Shown here one piece after another: positions 1 to 14,332 of a stretch of DNA of 64,000 bases. A model generated the notes under the pieces. That model was given only the letters and a program-made list of their open reading frames with translations. It made no database searches and was not told the DNA's origin. The position numbers and the translations under genes are program-made. Origin of the DNA: Panulirus ornatus (taxonomy: Eukaryota; Arthropoda; Malacostraca; Decapoda; Palinuridae); NCBI RefSeq assembly GCF_036320965.1, contig NC_092228.1, forward strand, positions 13,070,307-13,134,306. Direction: 5' to 3'. Position 1 is the stretch's first letter, and each line of letters starts with the position of its first letter.

Positions 1-3000
1 TAAGAGGTTGAATTATATTCAGGTATTAAGTCTCATTTGAATACCACAATTGCCATGTTTACAAAGATGTTTTGCATGACCATTTGAAGCAGGCAGGGTT
101 CCACAGTAATATCCTTCAACATTGTTGCCTCAAGAACTTAGAATATTGTCATTATTATTCAGAATCATTCCTCATGGTGTCCAGATATGTTCAAATATGA
201 TATATGGCTGTTATCATCATCTGAACCCTGCAAAATCTCATTTGTTTAGATTGTACAGGACAGTTGTAGGCACTGGGCAGGCACTGTCATCCCAACATAT
301 TTTTCTTTGGGTAACTTAACTCTGCTGCTGTTTCCAAAGTAAAATATTGATACCAGCAACATACAGAAACTTATTCTAATTCCAAAATGCAAATATGAAT
401 TCAGATAGTGGCACAAGAAACAAAAATATGTGTCTATCTATATCTCTGATGCTTGTTCCAACTGGAACTCGCTCAAGAAGGGTGGCCACAGCAATAGAAT
501 CTCCATAAACAGTGAACTCCAATGCCACTTCTTAGCCATTTTAGTGATGCAGTGATAGCATATGGCCACATTTCCTCTTCACTGGTCATAAATATGATTC
601 AGTAAGCCCCAATCTTGAAAGAATCAACCCCCATAAAACAAGATAGGTTGGCTTTTCCTAACTCAAAATAGGCATTATCATAAATCTTTGAATATTTATA
701 AAGAAAGCAATTTTTTGATGTTTTCAGGTTGGAAGCTGTACTTGTTCAACTTCCAGAGTTTAGCCGAGTATTCTCTTGCTCCAAGGACTCCCAACACTCT
801 CCACATCGGCTTTGTGCCCAGCTCCACTGACCTTCAGAGTACCTGTATCTTTTATCTCTGTGACTGTAGAATTCAGAGGAGATGAAGGGTTTGATTATAT
901 GAGTGGTATTTACCACATCCTCAAGGTATTTGAAGTTCCTGTACCTCATGGCTTTTCTTTTTTCCCCTAGAGGAAAGATGATTTTCATAATTTAGAATTT
1001 CTTTATAAATGTAACATTTGGGAGTAAACATCTTTGTAGAGAAACAATATGTTTAAAAAAATGATATATTCACAGAATACAGAAACCCTGGTTTTAGACA
1101 CTGTTACAATAGTAGTGGTAAATCAGATTTTACCTGTTTACTTTTGGGTTCCTCCTTTTTCACAGGGCGAAGCATTTAATGCTTGTAATTGGAAGAGGAA
1201 AGTATCACCATTTTGGTACTAAATATTCAAGTCTTGATTGATGATGTTAATGTCACCCATTTCCCAAATCCTTCACTTGTGTTCAGAGAGTGCCTGCTTG
1301 TTAAGTCAGGATTGTGTGTTTATCCCAGGAAGAGGAATATTCTCTGAAACATGTCCAGTAGAGTAGATTTAGACCGTAGATTTTTGTACTATGAGAAATT
1401 ATAAATTTTAATTTTAGAAAGAAATTTCTTATTTCTGAGAACTGGAAAGAAATGTGCAATGAATGAAAGTTGAAACAAAGACAGCACTTTAATAGCTACC
1501 ATGTACAGTAATTAAGGGCTACAGTTTTCAGTAGCTTATGTTAACAGAATTAAAGCTGTGTTCATTGTATATATTTTTATATTGATTGTGGTTGTCCCTC
1601 TAGCTTTTCCTCCATTTTTGGTTAAAATATTGCTTGACTGAAGCTATTTTATTGTGAAATGGGGAAAAGCTCTGTTTACAAACACAGTCTATCTAAAAAA
1701 AGAAAAAAAATGGCAGAGCAAATATGGCCACTGCTTTTTGTACTACAAGCATTTTAAGGGTCCATTATTATAATCATGGGTTGTGTGGATGAGAAGTTGG
1801 TGTGAATTTGTGATGGAGCCTTGTTTTCAGCTCCTGTTGTGAATGCTGTTAACCATCCACTGTTGTATCTTGAAATTATACAGTCTTCATACTATACTTC
1901 ATTGTAGCATAACACTATGGAAAGCAGTATTTTATTTTAATTATACCAGGAATTTATTGAAAGTATATTTTCTAATTCTTTGTGAGTTGCATTTACCAAA
2001 AGGGTTCTGTATTTACAATATGACTTGTAATCAGGCAAACTTAGCACATGCAAAGGAGATAAAGGAACTACAGTTTAGTTTTACATGTAGCTAGGTTACA
2101 GGAATACTTAAGTTTGTAATCCATTTGTAGTTTTGAGTTTTTATGGCATTGTTTTCCTGCTGTTGTTTTTGCTAATCCATGATTAGTTGAGAACTATGTG
2201 GGGACTTACAAGCTGATTGATATGCAGGGTATTTGCATAATGACTTAGTTGTAGCAGTTATCCTTATAATGAAATATTAGAAATATGACTGAGCCATTTG
2301 AGGCAACTCTTCCATGTGATTTAGGTTACACTTTCCCATATAAAGCAGTAAAAACCTTACAAACCATGATGGGAAGGTCATTATTATTAAAACTCGAAGC
2401 TTTACAGATGTATGTATGTATTGGTATGAAAAGGAATTTTGATAAGAGGTTGCCAGTGGTGTGAGAAAACTTGTTGATAACAGATGAATAATGAAATTAG
2501 GAAATTTAATGGGGATAGCTTTTCTTTTGTATATGACAAAAGCAATGAGTTTTTTTTATATATATATATTTCATGTTTTATTGTTTGTAGACTTTATTAC
2601 GTGTGTGCAGAATAATAGAGTTATTTTGTGAAATGCAGATGGTAAGATTTGGCATATTGTCAAATGTCTAATTTCATTGTCATTTAATAGATATTTTTTT
2701 ATATCTTTCTCTGAGTATGAAGAACTTACTGCATCTCACCAAATAGTTTCTTTGATTATTGTAAATAATTGTGTATGATTAGCAGATATAAGTAGATAGC
2801 TTTACACAAAATGGAAATAGCCAATTAATGGTTTTATGGGCTGTGATACCACATGCAAAATTATATTGTATTGATATTGTAGGTAATGGATAAGGATGCA
2901 AAAAGATATTTGAATATAGAGTATATGTAGTATTCTGTTTGTTTAGAAAACTGCTTTTTAACCTTTTAAATTGTTTGCAGTTTTGTTGTCAGTGTGCATT

Positions 3001-4699
3001 GATTAAACATTAAGCTCTATACTGCAACTCACAAAGTACACATGGAGAGGAAAGTGAAGTTTTGTGTATTTATATGATGTTAATATCAAGCCTGGATACC
3101 GAAGTATAATTTTTTATATTGTTGAATGGAGCTTGACATCAGTTTGTTGTCACACTGATTATACTACTTATTACTGTGAGTTGTACAAAATATATCATGT
3201 TGGGATGACGTATTGTCTGTATAACTCCAGTGCCCTTCTGCTGGCCCACATACTCTCTGACCGACTAACTTCTTACTTTTGTGTGTTTGAGAAGGATGGG
3301 TAAGGATCAGGATAATATTTCTAAAAGTAAATATTCCCTGGAAGATGTATGCATTTGCATTTTTGCCTTTGTTGAATAACTCAGTTAACTCGTGAATAGG
3401 GATTTGTCATGAGATGTAATATTAATTACATTAACTGAAAGGCTTGATGATAGATCATGAGTACATTAAAGATAATGATCTGATTCTAATGAGGATTATT
3501 TTATTTAATGTATTATTGCTATGATCCATCCATTATTCTCTTTGAGGCATGTTGTCATTTAAATGGAGACCTTGTATTGGGTTAACACGTCTGACCTATC
3601 CCTGTGATAACAGTTCAAGTGATCGTCTTTTGATTGAATAAGGGAACCCAAGTATATTACTCTTAAGGCATCTTGTTTGCTATTTGATTATATTCTTTTA
3701 GATGAATATTTTGCATTTTGAATTAATAACATGCTTAAGCTAAAAAAATTTTGTATCAGAAATGTTATATCAACATTTATTAATAAAACAATAAGTTTTC
3801 TAGTTGATTATCTAAGGACACAACCATTATTAAGAAAAAAAAAAAAGGCTAGAGTTATATCTCTTTTATTTTACTCTTTTTAGTGGTGAATAGCAGAGTT
3901 AAGTTTGCAAGATTTGTCTAAAACTGATCCGACACAGTGCTACGCCTATTTCAGTTGGATTCATCAGTTTCCTCATGAGAACCTTGCTTAATTCAGCTGT
4001 TAAAAATGCCATTTTCTCTTTGTTCTTTATGTATGCAACATGTTTTCCTTATATAGAAATACATTATGATTAATACACTGATGCAGGTTACTTCAAGTCA
4101 TATAGATTTGTACCTAAACATGATGTATTTCTGTTATGATCAACTGTATTGTTGGAATATTTGCTCCCTACCAAACCATCAGAATGTGCAGATATACTTA
4201 ATTCTTTCAGGGTACTGGGCTAGATGACCTTTGCATCTACCCAGGGTCTAGGGATCTTGTTCAGGTACTTCACACTAATGCTGTATTTATGCAGTCTCAT
4301 GGAGATAGATTTTTTTTCAAAATGACCCTGAAAAATTCATCTGGAATTTATTTCGAATGATATTTGTACTTGAAATCGTCTAAAGAATTTTTTTTAATGT
4401 GTATGATTGAAACTTCCTGTTTTTTACCTGCACCGCATATAACATGTGAATGGCAAGGATATGTAGCCAAGCCAACATTTTGATTACAATACTTCATATG
4501 CAAAATGTGTGTGAAAACCATCAGAGGGTGATATTTGATTGTATGCAACACACATACCAAAACCCTGAGAGAGTTGACCTCTGTTATTTTTTTGTTTGTG
4601 GCCATGGAATTGGTTAAATTTTTTCCAAAATGCTTTGTTTCTGTTGGGAATTTGTATTTCGGTTGAGCAGGATTTGAGCTTCTGTGCTAATCACCATAT
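1..4699. other. No gene recognised
   Basis: AT-rich sequence with frequent stops in all frames. Apart from the repeat fragment at 427-560 I see no exon, repeat or RNA gene. Frames up to 87 codons match nothing I know. Confidence 0.6.
427..560 (+). repeat. Unclassified repeat family, end fragment
   Basis: TCTATCTATATCTCTGATGC and GGTGGCCACAGCAATAGAAT blocks match the 37.5-kb copy. Confidence 0.65.
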
Positions 4700-4773
4700 T
4701 ATTTTTTTTCATACATATTTGCCATTTCCCACATTAGTGAGGTAGCGTTAAGTACAGAGGACTGAGCTAGCTA
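4700..4773 (-). mobile_element. Short-element 3' fragment
   Basis: Antisense tail hairpin (CCATTTCCCACATTAGTGAG) and adjacent bases only. Confidence 0.65.
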
Positions 4774-4799
4774 CCTTGCTAACTTTTTTTTTCTTATTA

Positions 4800-6028
4800 T
4801 TTTCCTTTGTCGCTGTCTTCTGCGTTAGCGAGGTAGGGCAACGAAATAGACAAAAGAATGGCCCAACCCACCCACATACACATGTATATACATACACGTC
4901 CACACATGCAAATATACATACCTATACATCTCAACGTATACATATATATACACACACAGACATATACATGTATACACATGTACATAATTCAAACTGTCTG
5001 CCTTTATTCATTCCCATCGCCACCCCTCCACACATGTAATAACAACCCCCTCCCCCCCATGTGTGCGAGGTAGCGCTAGGAAGACAACAAAGGCCCCATT
5101 CGTTCACACTCAGTCCCTAGCTGTCATGTAATAATGCATCGAAACCACAGCTCCCTTTCCACATCCAGGCCCCACACAACTTTCAATGGTTTACCCCAGA
5201 CTCTTCACATGCCCTGGTTCAATCCATTAACAGCATGTCGACCCCGGTATACCACATCGTTCCAATTCACTCTATTTCTTGCACACCTTTCACCTCCCTG
5301 CATGTTCAGGCCCCGATCACTCAAAATCTTTTTCACTCCATCTTTCCACCTCCAATTAGGTCTCCCACTTCTCCTCGTTCCCTCCACCTCAGACACATAT
5401 ATCCTCTTGGTCAATCTTTCCTCACTCATTCTCTCCATGTGACCAAACCATTTCAAAACACCCTCTTCTGCTCTCTCAACCACACTTTTTATTACCACAC
5501 ATCTCTCTTACCCTATTATTACTTACTCGATCAAACCACCTCACACCACATACTGTCCTCAAACATCTCATTTCCAGCACATCCACTCTCCTGCGCACAA
5601 CTCTATCCATAGCCCTCACCTCGCAGCCATACAACATTGTTGGAACCACTATTCCTTCAAACATACCCATTTTTGCTTTCCGAGGTAATGTTCTCGACTT
5701 CCACACATTCTTCAAGGCTCCCAGACTTTTCGCCCCCTCCCCCACCCTATGATTCACTTCCGCTTCCATGGTTCCATCCACTGCCAAATCCACTCCCAGA
5801 TATCTAAAACACTTCACTTCCTCCAGTTTTTCTCCATTCAAACTTACCTCCCAGTTGACTTGACACTCAACCCTACTGTACCTAATAACCTTTCTCTTAT
5901 TCACATTTACTCTCAACTTTCGTCTTCCACACACTTTACCAATCTCAGTCACCAGCTTCTGCAGTTTCTCACATGAATCAGCCACCAGCACTGTATCATC
6001 AGCGAACAGCAACTGACTCACTTCCCAT
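4800..6028 (-). mobile_element. RTE-like LINE 3' part with long 3' UTR, frameshifted
   Basis: Antisense, 5'-truncated at [12 protein letters not shown] beside (TA)n at 6031. Coding pieces 5476-6021 and 5205-5498 lie in different frames because of a 1-base loss near 5490. The roughly 420-bp 3' UTR is the long form, which holds an extra hairpin-like block near 5060-5090 and a CA-rich stretch. Older than the short-UTR copies by divergence. Confidence 0.88.
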
Positions 6029-6029
6029 G

Positions 6030-6030
<1 letters not shown>

Positions 6031-6093
<63 letters not shown>
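6031..6093. repeat. (TA)n
   Basis: Pure dinucleotide run between the antisense LINE and the element head; a second run follows at 6161-6239. Confidence 0.95.
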
Positions 6094-6097
<4 letters not shown>

Positions 6098-6155
6098 GCC
6101 TTCTACGACACGCAGGGAATACGTGGGAAGTATTCTTCATCCCCTATCCCCAGGG

Positions 6156-6160
<5 letters not shown>
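6094..6160 (-). mobile_element. 5' head of LINE/short element
   Basis: Antisense head (GTCGCCTTCTACGACACGC to CCCCAGGG) set between two (TA)n tracts that separate two head-to-head LINEs. Confidence 0.75.
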
Positions 6161-6239
<79 letters not shown>

Positions 6240-7130
6240 AGTGTGTGGAAGAAGAAAGTTAAGAGTAAATGTGAATAAGAGCAAGGTTATTAGGTACAGT
6301 AGGGTTGAGGGTCAAGTCAACTGGGAGGTGAGTTTGAATGGAGAAAAACTGGAGGAAGTGAAGTGTTTTAGATATCTGGGAGTGGATCTGGCAGCGGATG
6401 GAACCATGGAAGCGGAAGTGGATCATAGGGTGGGGGAGGGGGCGAAAATTCTGGGGGCCTTGAAGAATGTGTGGAAGTCGAGAACATTATCTCGGAAAGC
6501 AAAAATGGGTATGTTTGAAGGAATAGTGGTTCCAACAATGTTGTATGGTTGCGAGGCGTGGGCCATGGATAGAGTTGTGCGCAGGAGGATGGATGTGCTG
6601 GAAATGAGATGTTTGAGGACAATGTGTGGTGTGAGGTGGTTTGATCGAGTGAGTAACGTAAGGGTAAGAGAGATGTGTGGAAATAAAAAGAGCGTGGTTG
6701 AGAGAGCAGAAGAGGGTGTTTTGAAGTGGTTTGGGCACATGGAGAGAATGAGTGAGGAAAGATTGACCAAGAGGATATATGTGTCGGAGGTGGAGGGAAC
6801 GAGGAGAAGAGGGAGACCAAATTGGAGGTGGAAAGATGGAGTGAAAAAGATTTTGTGTGATCGGGGCCTGAACATGCAGGAGGGTGAAAGGAGGGCAAGG
6901 AATAGAGTGAATTGGAGCGATGTGGTATACCGGGGTTGACGTGCTGTCAGTGGATTGAATCAAGGCATGTGAAGCGTCTGGGGTAAACCATGGAAAGCTG
7001 TGTAGGTATGTATATTTGCGTGTGTGGACGTATGTATATACATGTGTATGGGGGGGGGGGGGGCATTTCTTTCTTTCGTCTGTTTCCTTGCGCTACCTCG
7101 CAAACGCGGGAGACAGCGACAAAGTATAAA

Positions 7131-7150
<20 letters not shown>
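6240..7150 (+). mobile_element. RTE-like LINE 3' part, short 3' UTR
   Basis: Starts directly after (TA)n in the [15 protein letters not shown] region. The ORF 6241-6939 is open to the family stop (232 codons) through [20 protein letters not shown] and FGHMERM. The UTR has a G-run and the hairpin at 7090-7120, then A(n), (TA)n and (GT)n. It is head to head with the antisense copy at 4800-6028. Confidence 0.88.
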
Positions 7151-7179
<29 letters not shown>

Positions 7180-7337
7180 AGCAGTAATTATAGTTCTTTT
7201 TTCCATTTTGCTTTAGTTGATAGTGTATTATTGAATGATAAGTTTGTAAACATCGTTTTATCATTATCTAAAGCTAAAGTTATTAAGCATATGAGTATAT
7301 TTTGTCTTTTTTTTTTTTGGTGTAATATGATACAAAA

Positions 7338-7498
7338 GGGAGCGGGGGGCTGGAAATCCTCCCCTCTCGTTTTTAATTTTCCAAAAGAAGGTACAGAGAA
7401 GGGGGCCAAGTGAGGATATCCCCTCAAAGGCTCAGTCCTCTGTTCTCAACGCAACCTCACTAACACGGGAAGTAGCGAATAGTATAAAAAAAAAAAGA
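7338..7498 (+). mobile_element. Short non-autonomous element, lacks head
   Basis: From GGGAGCGGGGGGCTGGAAAT through the AAGGCTCAG block to a diverged hairpin (CAACCTCACTAACACGGG) and A-tail. Confidence 0.78.
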
Positions 7499-7499
7499 T

Positions 7500-10400
7500 A
7501 CAAAAAATATTTTTGTAATTTACAGTAATTTTGAGTCATTTTCCCATAGCAGTCAGTTTCTTTTGGTTTTATTTAGGATTTATTTTTATTTCTTAACAAT
7601 TTATTCTTTTAACATTGAATGCATAATCTGTGTATATTAATGAAAGCCAGTTTGTCATTTACTATCTTTAGTTTGATTAGTTAAAGAATCTGTTTGCTAC
7701 ACCTCTTATCCATTGTAGCACTCAATGTTTTCCTTTACAACAGGAAGCAGAACTAGAATATACTCGAATGAAGTTTCCCATGAATGGTAAACTTATGAAA
7801 AACTTGTGAACAATATTTATTTCATCCTATGGTGGAATTGTACTCATGGACCTTTTAAAAGTAGAATTTTTGTTTGATATGCAGTCTTGTTGAATAGAAA
7901 CTAATACTTTCCAGCTAACCCCAAGTTCAAATTACTGATACATAGTAAATAGTGTTGTTTTATAGGAGTATATTGTTTGGATGTCGCCTAATAATCTGTT
8001 CTGTTTTGCATAGAAAACAAGACTGTATTGATCTTTCTCCACAATAGGCACATGTAGTAGATATGTACTTAATATTTCACAACCTTCTCTGAAATTGCCT
8101 AATGCTTCAACTCTCATTATGATGGAGGTATTGGTCTAAACCTAAATATTTTCTTTGAAAGAAATAAGTTTAAGAGTTTTCCATCAACAGAATACTGGAC
8201 TTGATATTGTAAGATATTCTACAACTGACAGTCTGTCCCAGTTAAAATGATAGTAGAAATTCTTAACAGAATATCAGAATTTTAAAATTAATGGAATCCT
8301 GAGGATCTTACTCTTACCAGATCATAGACGTTTCTTCAGCTGAGATCTATGGAACCTACTCAGTAAAGCAGAATAAATTTGCAGAAACTTTATTGTAAAC
8401 TTTCTAAAGTAAGTTTGGTTTGAGTTTCCCTTTTTGTAGTTACAAATATTATAACTGAACTGTGACTTATACGATCATGTATATGGTATTCTTTTGATAA
8501 CATTTGATTGGCAAATTTTTAGTCAAAAGTTGGTTAATCTTTAACTTTGTATTATATATGAACCAGCATTTTCCACCCTCAGAATTTTCATGTCATTCTC
8601 CAACTGAAATCAAAAAGTTTGTTTTACTTTCAACACTGACATCATCATAGATTGTAAGAACTTTATATTACCACAATATAAGTGAATATAGCTACAACAT
8701 GAAAACTTATATCCAGTGATCCACCATTTATGAGAATGAGTTTTGTGTATATATGGTAAATAGCAGTAGCAATAGGGATATGCTGATTGTATTACTTAAA
8801 GGAAATATGATATGTTTGTTAAGCTACATGATAACACATAGATGTCACTTTCTCTTATATGTGAAAAGGAACAAACATATCCAGTGCCTAAAGAAGAAAG
8901 TGGTTCGAACATTGAGTGACCATCCATCTTGTTTTGGGTTACAACAAAGAGAAGGAAGAGCATTTAGTCCACAATGTTTGAATTGTTACGTAAAAGATTT
9001 GCTGCATACTATTTCAGTAGATAGAACAAGTGAATTCACGAATCATCTTTTCCACTGCCATTATAAACACAGGTCCTTCAGTGCAAGATATAGGAAATAC
9101 AAGAGTTTTCTATCTGCACTCATAAACTGTAGGAAATATACTGTTATTATGGAACAAAAAAAATTCCTGTCAAATCTAGTTTTATGCTGTGCCAGGAGGA
9201 GAGGCACAGATTGATTGACTTCAGAATGCTGGATCCATGCTCTACCTATCCTGTAACAGTGCATGAATGGTTTCCTTGTAGTTTTGTTTCATTGTAGGTA
9301 TTACAGGCAAATAGATGACATAAGATTGTGCTGTCCAGTGATAGCCCTTTCCTTTGCTTCACTACTGTATTATTCATGCCCACTAAATACGAACTAGACT
9401 GACCTCTCCTGGAACCTCCAAACTCTTTAACATCCTTTAGAGAAAATATGTATATATATGCTTTTTCTTTTCTTTTTTTTACCACTAGATTGACAGCAAG
9501 GTTTTTATCATTCTCACTGGTATCTCAGTTTCAGAATTTACTTCTTGCATTTACCAATATGTGGCATAAGCTGGATAAATATTTTCATATTGATATCTTG
9601 AAAGTGACCTAAGTTCTGACCCTTTTATCTTTCATTGTATGCCATCTTTATAACTTTCATTTGTTCAGTCTAATAGCCCTACTCTTAAGTTGTGAAGCAA
9701 CATGAAGATTTTTAAAACTAGAGTCTTTTATTGTAAATCATATCAGATGCTGACATCTTGCTGTGGCACTTTGAAGTTGACATAGTAGTGATTAGAATAT
9801 AGCAGATTGTCTTAGTTTTGTTTTTTTAGATAAATCAGTTTGGAAATCATCATGATTGCACAGTAATACATTGACAGGTACAAATACTCATCACAAGAAG
9901 TATTTGATACAGATGCAATTTGTAATAAAAAATGGCCTGTAGTAGCATTTTCAAGGAATAACCAATAGATAGAAGTATCAGTGATTGATCATCATACAGA
10001 CCGTGTGGTAGCCATCTCTTTATGGGAACAGCCAGTTACAAAAGAATATTCATAGTTTTGGCACTCCATTGTTTTATACTTTTAAACCATATATTGAAAA
10101 TATCTCCATAATTATGAGAATACTAGTTTCGAGTTGTCTTATTCCTGAGTAGTGACTCCTCATTATATTTATATTGATTAGGTTATTCAGTATGCAGGTG
10201 ATTGTAATAACGGTTGAGTCCCTTTATATTATCAGTAAAGAGAAAGGCATTAAGTGAATAAGTTTACTGTACAATTGAACTAAGTTACATTGGACACAAC
10301 TGCCTCAGATATATTCACTGTTACTTCGTAATTATCGCCATGCAGTTTGTTGAATTAATATACTCTGTTCTGCTGAATGACAGCTGGTTTGCTCTTGGTA

Positions 10401-10884
10401 AGTTTCATTCTACAACTTCAATAGTATGTGGTTTTCATTAATGAATAATGAAGAGTGATTTTAGAAAAGTTAAAGTAAGCAGGAAAGAAGTACCATATGT
10501 TTTGAAAATAGATCTCTAACACGAATGATATATTGAAACTGTGCAAAGTATATATATCCAGTATTTCATGTTGAATTATTCCTTTAGGATTGATAGAAAC
10601 TTAAAGTTCTGGGTGTATATTATTATCACGCTGGCTAGAATATTGGTTTCTTTTGTGTAACATTATATTTTAGGCCAGTACCTCCTGGACAACACAACGA
10701 CAACAAGGCCACAAGCATTTCAAACCCCTTACCTTCAATGCTCCTCATATTTTTGTATGTTAATGACCTTTCCTGGATGTCAGGTTCCTACATGTAAGTA
10801 CATAAAAATTTTGTACATAGAATAAATTGTTGAATTTTATGGTGCTTTTATTTACCAAGATTAAAATTATGTGAAACAGCAGTT
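7500..10884. other. No gene recognised
   Basis: AT-rich, apparently unique. The longest frame (8753-9214, 153 codons) has no recognisable motif or splice context and its composition is like its surroundings. Confidence 0.55.
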
Positions 10885-11285
10885 GTAAATGTGTTGATAA
10901 TGAAATTTTTGAGGAGTATGTTGTGTGGGGAGTGTTGAGCAAATAAGAAATGATAGGGTACGTGAGAGATGTTGCAATAAGTAGAGGATTGTTAAGAGAG
11001 CTGAAGTGGTTAGGACATATGTAGGGAACAAGGAGAAGAGGAGACCAAACTGGGCGGAAGGATGTTGTGAATACGATTTTAAGTACCTGGGGTCTAAGCA
11101 TACATTTAGGTGTAAGGCATGCATAGGATAGAGCAAATTAGAGTAAAATGATTTACAGGGAATAACATGCTGTCAGTGGGCTGAACTGGGGCATACAGTG
11201 GTCAGGGGAAACCATGGAGAAGTCTGTAGGGCCTGTTTGTGGATTACTGGCTCTGGTTTCAGGACATTATACTTGGCAGGTAGAA
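10885..11285 (+). mobile_element. Decayed RTE-like LINE 3' end
   Basis: Recognisable by nucleotide similarity to the FGHMER/GRPNW region and the post-stop string around 11165-11260 (CTGTCAGTGG, AACCATGGAG). Many indels, no frame left. Confidence 0.75.
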
Positions 11286-11727
11286 TATGTATACATATAT
11301 ATATAATATATTATTATTATATAACCCCAGGAATCCCTTTTCAATGATCAAGGGGTTCCTGTACCTCCAAGACAGCAGTACAAAGTAGCAGTGATAAAAT
11401 GGACTCTGGAACAAGAAGTTCTTTGATGAGTACTTTCTTCTTTCAGCATATGCCAGTGATACAGACTCACCGTCAGTTGTCTTCACTCACAGTGTAACCT
11501 TAAGGAAGCAGAGTTTGTTTGCATTTACTGCACATGTACATACATACATACAGTATGCGTAACCATCAACCTGTAAGTAGAAATATAAAGCATACCCTTG
11601 CCCCACACCTCAGTAACCTCTACTCACAGATCCCCCTATCCCAAACTGAATAATTCTCCCAGTACAATTCTACCTCTACATGCTTGGCACCCAAAACTGC
11701 CCAAGTATCTCCTGCACTTAGTAAGTG

Positions 11728-11860
11728 ACAAGGGTGGGAGACGGAGGAGATGGAAATCCTCCCTTCTTGCATAACTTTTTCAACCAAAGAAAGGAAGGGA
11801 GGACCACATTATTTTTTTCCTCTAAGGGTCAGTCATCTGTCTTGACATTACCATGCTTAT
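11728..11860 (+). mobile_element. Decayed short element
   Basis: GGAAATCCTCCCTTCTTGC and AAGGGTCAGTCATCTG blocks remain. It stands directly before the old full-length LINE start at 11872. Confidence 0.6.
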
Positions 11861-11871
11861 ATTTCAGTTTC

Positions 11872-13925
11872 TGACAGGGGAAACAGAAAAAGGAGTCAAG
11901 CAGGGAGTGCTCATTCTCCTCATAGGCTCAGATTGGGTGTCTGAATGTGTGTGGATGTAACCAAGATGAGAAGAAAGGAGAGATAGGTAGTATGTTTGAG
12001 GAAAGAAACCTTGATGTTCTGGCTCTGAATGAAATGAAGCTTAAGGGTAAAGGGAAAGAGGGGTTTGGGAAAGTCTTGGTAGTAAAGTCAGGGGCTGGAG
12101 AGAGGACAAGAGCTAAGGCAGGAGTAGCATTACTCCTGAAGCAGGAGTATATGATAGAGTGTAAGAAAGTAAATCTAGACTGATGTGGATGGAAAGAGGT
12201 GGGTGATTATTGGTGCTTATGCACCTAGTCATAAGAAGAAAGATCATGAGAGGGGCAAGTGCTTGGGGAGCAGCTGAGTGAGTGTGTCAGCAGTTTTGAT
12301 GCATGAGACCAGATTTTAGTGATGGGTGATTTAAATGCAAAGGTGAGTAATGTGGCAGTTGAGGGTATAACAGGTGTACAAGGTGTGTTCAGTGTTGGGA
12401 ATGGAAATGGTGAAGAGCTTGTGGATTTGTGTGCTGAAAAATGACTGGTGATTGGGATTATCTGGCTCAAAAAGGGATATACATAAGTATATGTATGTGA
12501 GTAGGAGAGATGGTCAAAGGGCATAATTGGATTACGTGTTAATTGATAGGTGTGTAAAAGAGAGACTTTTGGGTGTTAATGTGCTGAGAGGGGCAGCTGG
12601 AGGGATGTCTGATCACTATCTTGTGGGAGCGAAGGTGAAGATTTGTAGGAGTTTTCAAAAAAGAAAAGAGAATGTTGGGAAGGAGAGAGTGGTGAGAGTA
12701 AGTGCACTTGGAAAGGAGACTTGTGTGAGGAAGTACCAGGAGAGATTGAGTGTATAATGGCAAAAGGTGAGAGCAAATGTGAGGGGAGCAGGTGAGGAAT
12801 GTGTCATATTTAGGGAAGCAGTGATGTGATGGTTTGTGCAAAAGATGCATGTGGCATGAGAATGATGAGAGGTGGGCAGATTAGAAAGGGTAGTGAGTGG
12901 TGGGATGAAGTAAAGTTGTTAGTGAAAGAGTAAAGAGAGGCATCTGAGTGATACTTGCAAGGAAGGAGTGCAAATGAATGTGAGATGTATGAAAGAAAGT
13001 GGCAGGAGGTTAAGAGAAAGGTACAAGGGTTGAAAAAGAGGGCAAATGAGTTAGGATGAGTATCATTAAACTTTAGGGAGAATAAAAAGATGTTTTGGAA
13101 GGAGGTAAATAATGTGTGTGAGACAAGAACAAATGGGAACGTCAGTGAAGGGAGCAAGTGAGGAAGTAATAACAGGTAGTGATGAATGGGATGGAGTGAG
13201 TATTTTGAAGGTCTGTTGAATGTGTTTGATGACAGAGTGGCAGATATGGGATGTTTCAGTTGGGGTAGGATGTGAAGTAAGAGGGTCAGGGTGAATGGTT
13301 TGGTTAAGAAAGAAGAGGTAGTGAAAGTTTTGTATAAGATGAAATCCGGCAAGGCGGTGAATTTGGATGGTATTGCAGTAGAATTTATTAGGAAAGGGGG
13401 TGACTGTGTTGTTGATTGGTTGATAAGGATACTCAATGTATGTATGATTAATGTGAAGTGCCTTAGGATTGGCAGAATGCATGCATAGTGCCATTGTACA
13501 AAGGCAAAGGGGATAAAGGTAAGTGTTCAAACTACAGAGGTATAAGTTTGTTGAGTATTCCTGGGGATTTATATGGAAGGGTATTGATTGAAAGGGTGAA
13601 ACCATGTACAGAGCATTAGACTGGGAAAGAGCAGTGTGGCGTCAGAAGTGGTAGAGAATGTGTGAATCACATGTTTGCTTTGAAGAATGTATGTGAGAAA
13701 TACTTAGAAAAACAGATGGACTTATTTATATGTAGCATTTAACGATTTGGAGAAGGCTTATAAAAGAGTTGATAGAGATGCTTTGTGGAAGGTTGTAAGA
13801 GTATAAGGTGCTGGAGGTAAGTTGCTAGAAGCAGTGAAAAGTTTTTACCAAGGATTTAAGGCATGTGTACAAGGAGGAAGAGAGGAGAGTTATTGGTTTC
13901 CAGTGAATGTTGGTATACAGACTTG
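11872..13925 (+). mobile_element. Old RTE-like LINE, 5' end to mid-RT, heavily frameshifted
   Basis: Starts with the family leader (GGGGAAACAGAAAAAGGAGTC) and encodes broken pieces of endonuclease (NVCGCNQDEKKGEIGSMFEERNLDVLALNEMKLK at 11947), DYVLIDRCVKERLLGVN at 12527 and the RT entry at 13291. It ends in the YxGFKACVxxGREES block near 13925 without a 3' end. Several stops and indels; sense to the full-length copy. Confidence 0.85.
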
Positions 13926-14036
13926 TCAAAAAACTTTTTTCTCCAAAGGAACATGCATTTCTCTGCTGCTGAAAGATAGCATCCTTGGGATGAAGAAGCT
14001 TTCAGGAAGGTCTTGGGTGCCAGTTAGGGTAGTCTT

Positions 14037-14037
<1 letters not shown>

Positions 14038-14112
<75 letters not shown>
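14038..14112. repeat. (TA)n
   Basis: 75-bp run left of an antisense short element. Confidence 0.95.
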
Positions 14113-14114
<2 letters not shown>

Positions 14115-14284
14115 TTCTTTTCTTTTTTTTTTTTTTAAACTATTCGCCATTTCCCACGTTAGCGAGGTAGCGTTAAGAACAGAGGACTGGGCCTTTTTTG
14201 GAATATCCTCACCTGGCCCCCTCTGTTCCTTCTTTTGGAAAATGAAAAAAAACGAGAGGGGAGGATTTCCAGCCCCCCGCTCCC
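14113..14284 (-). mobile_element. Short non-autonomous element
   Basis: Antisense copy, hairpin at 14150-14180 to the CCCCCCGCTCCC block; head missing. (TA)n on both sides. Confidence 0.8.
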
Positions 14285-14301
14285 TATATATATATATCTT
14301 T

Positions 14302-14331
<30 letters not shown>

Positions 14332-14332
<1 letters not shown>

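Noticed and set aside
4776..5073. CA-rich frames as secreted peptide
   Set aside because: They lie in the CA-rich part of the LINE long 3' UTR.
8753..9214. 153-codon frame as a gene
   Set aside because: No motif, no splice context, and composition equal to the neighbourhood.
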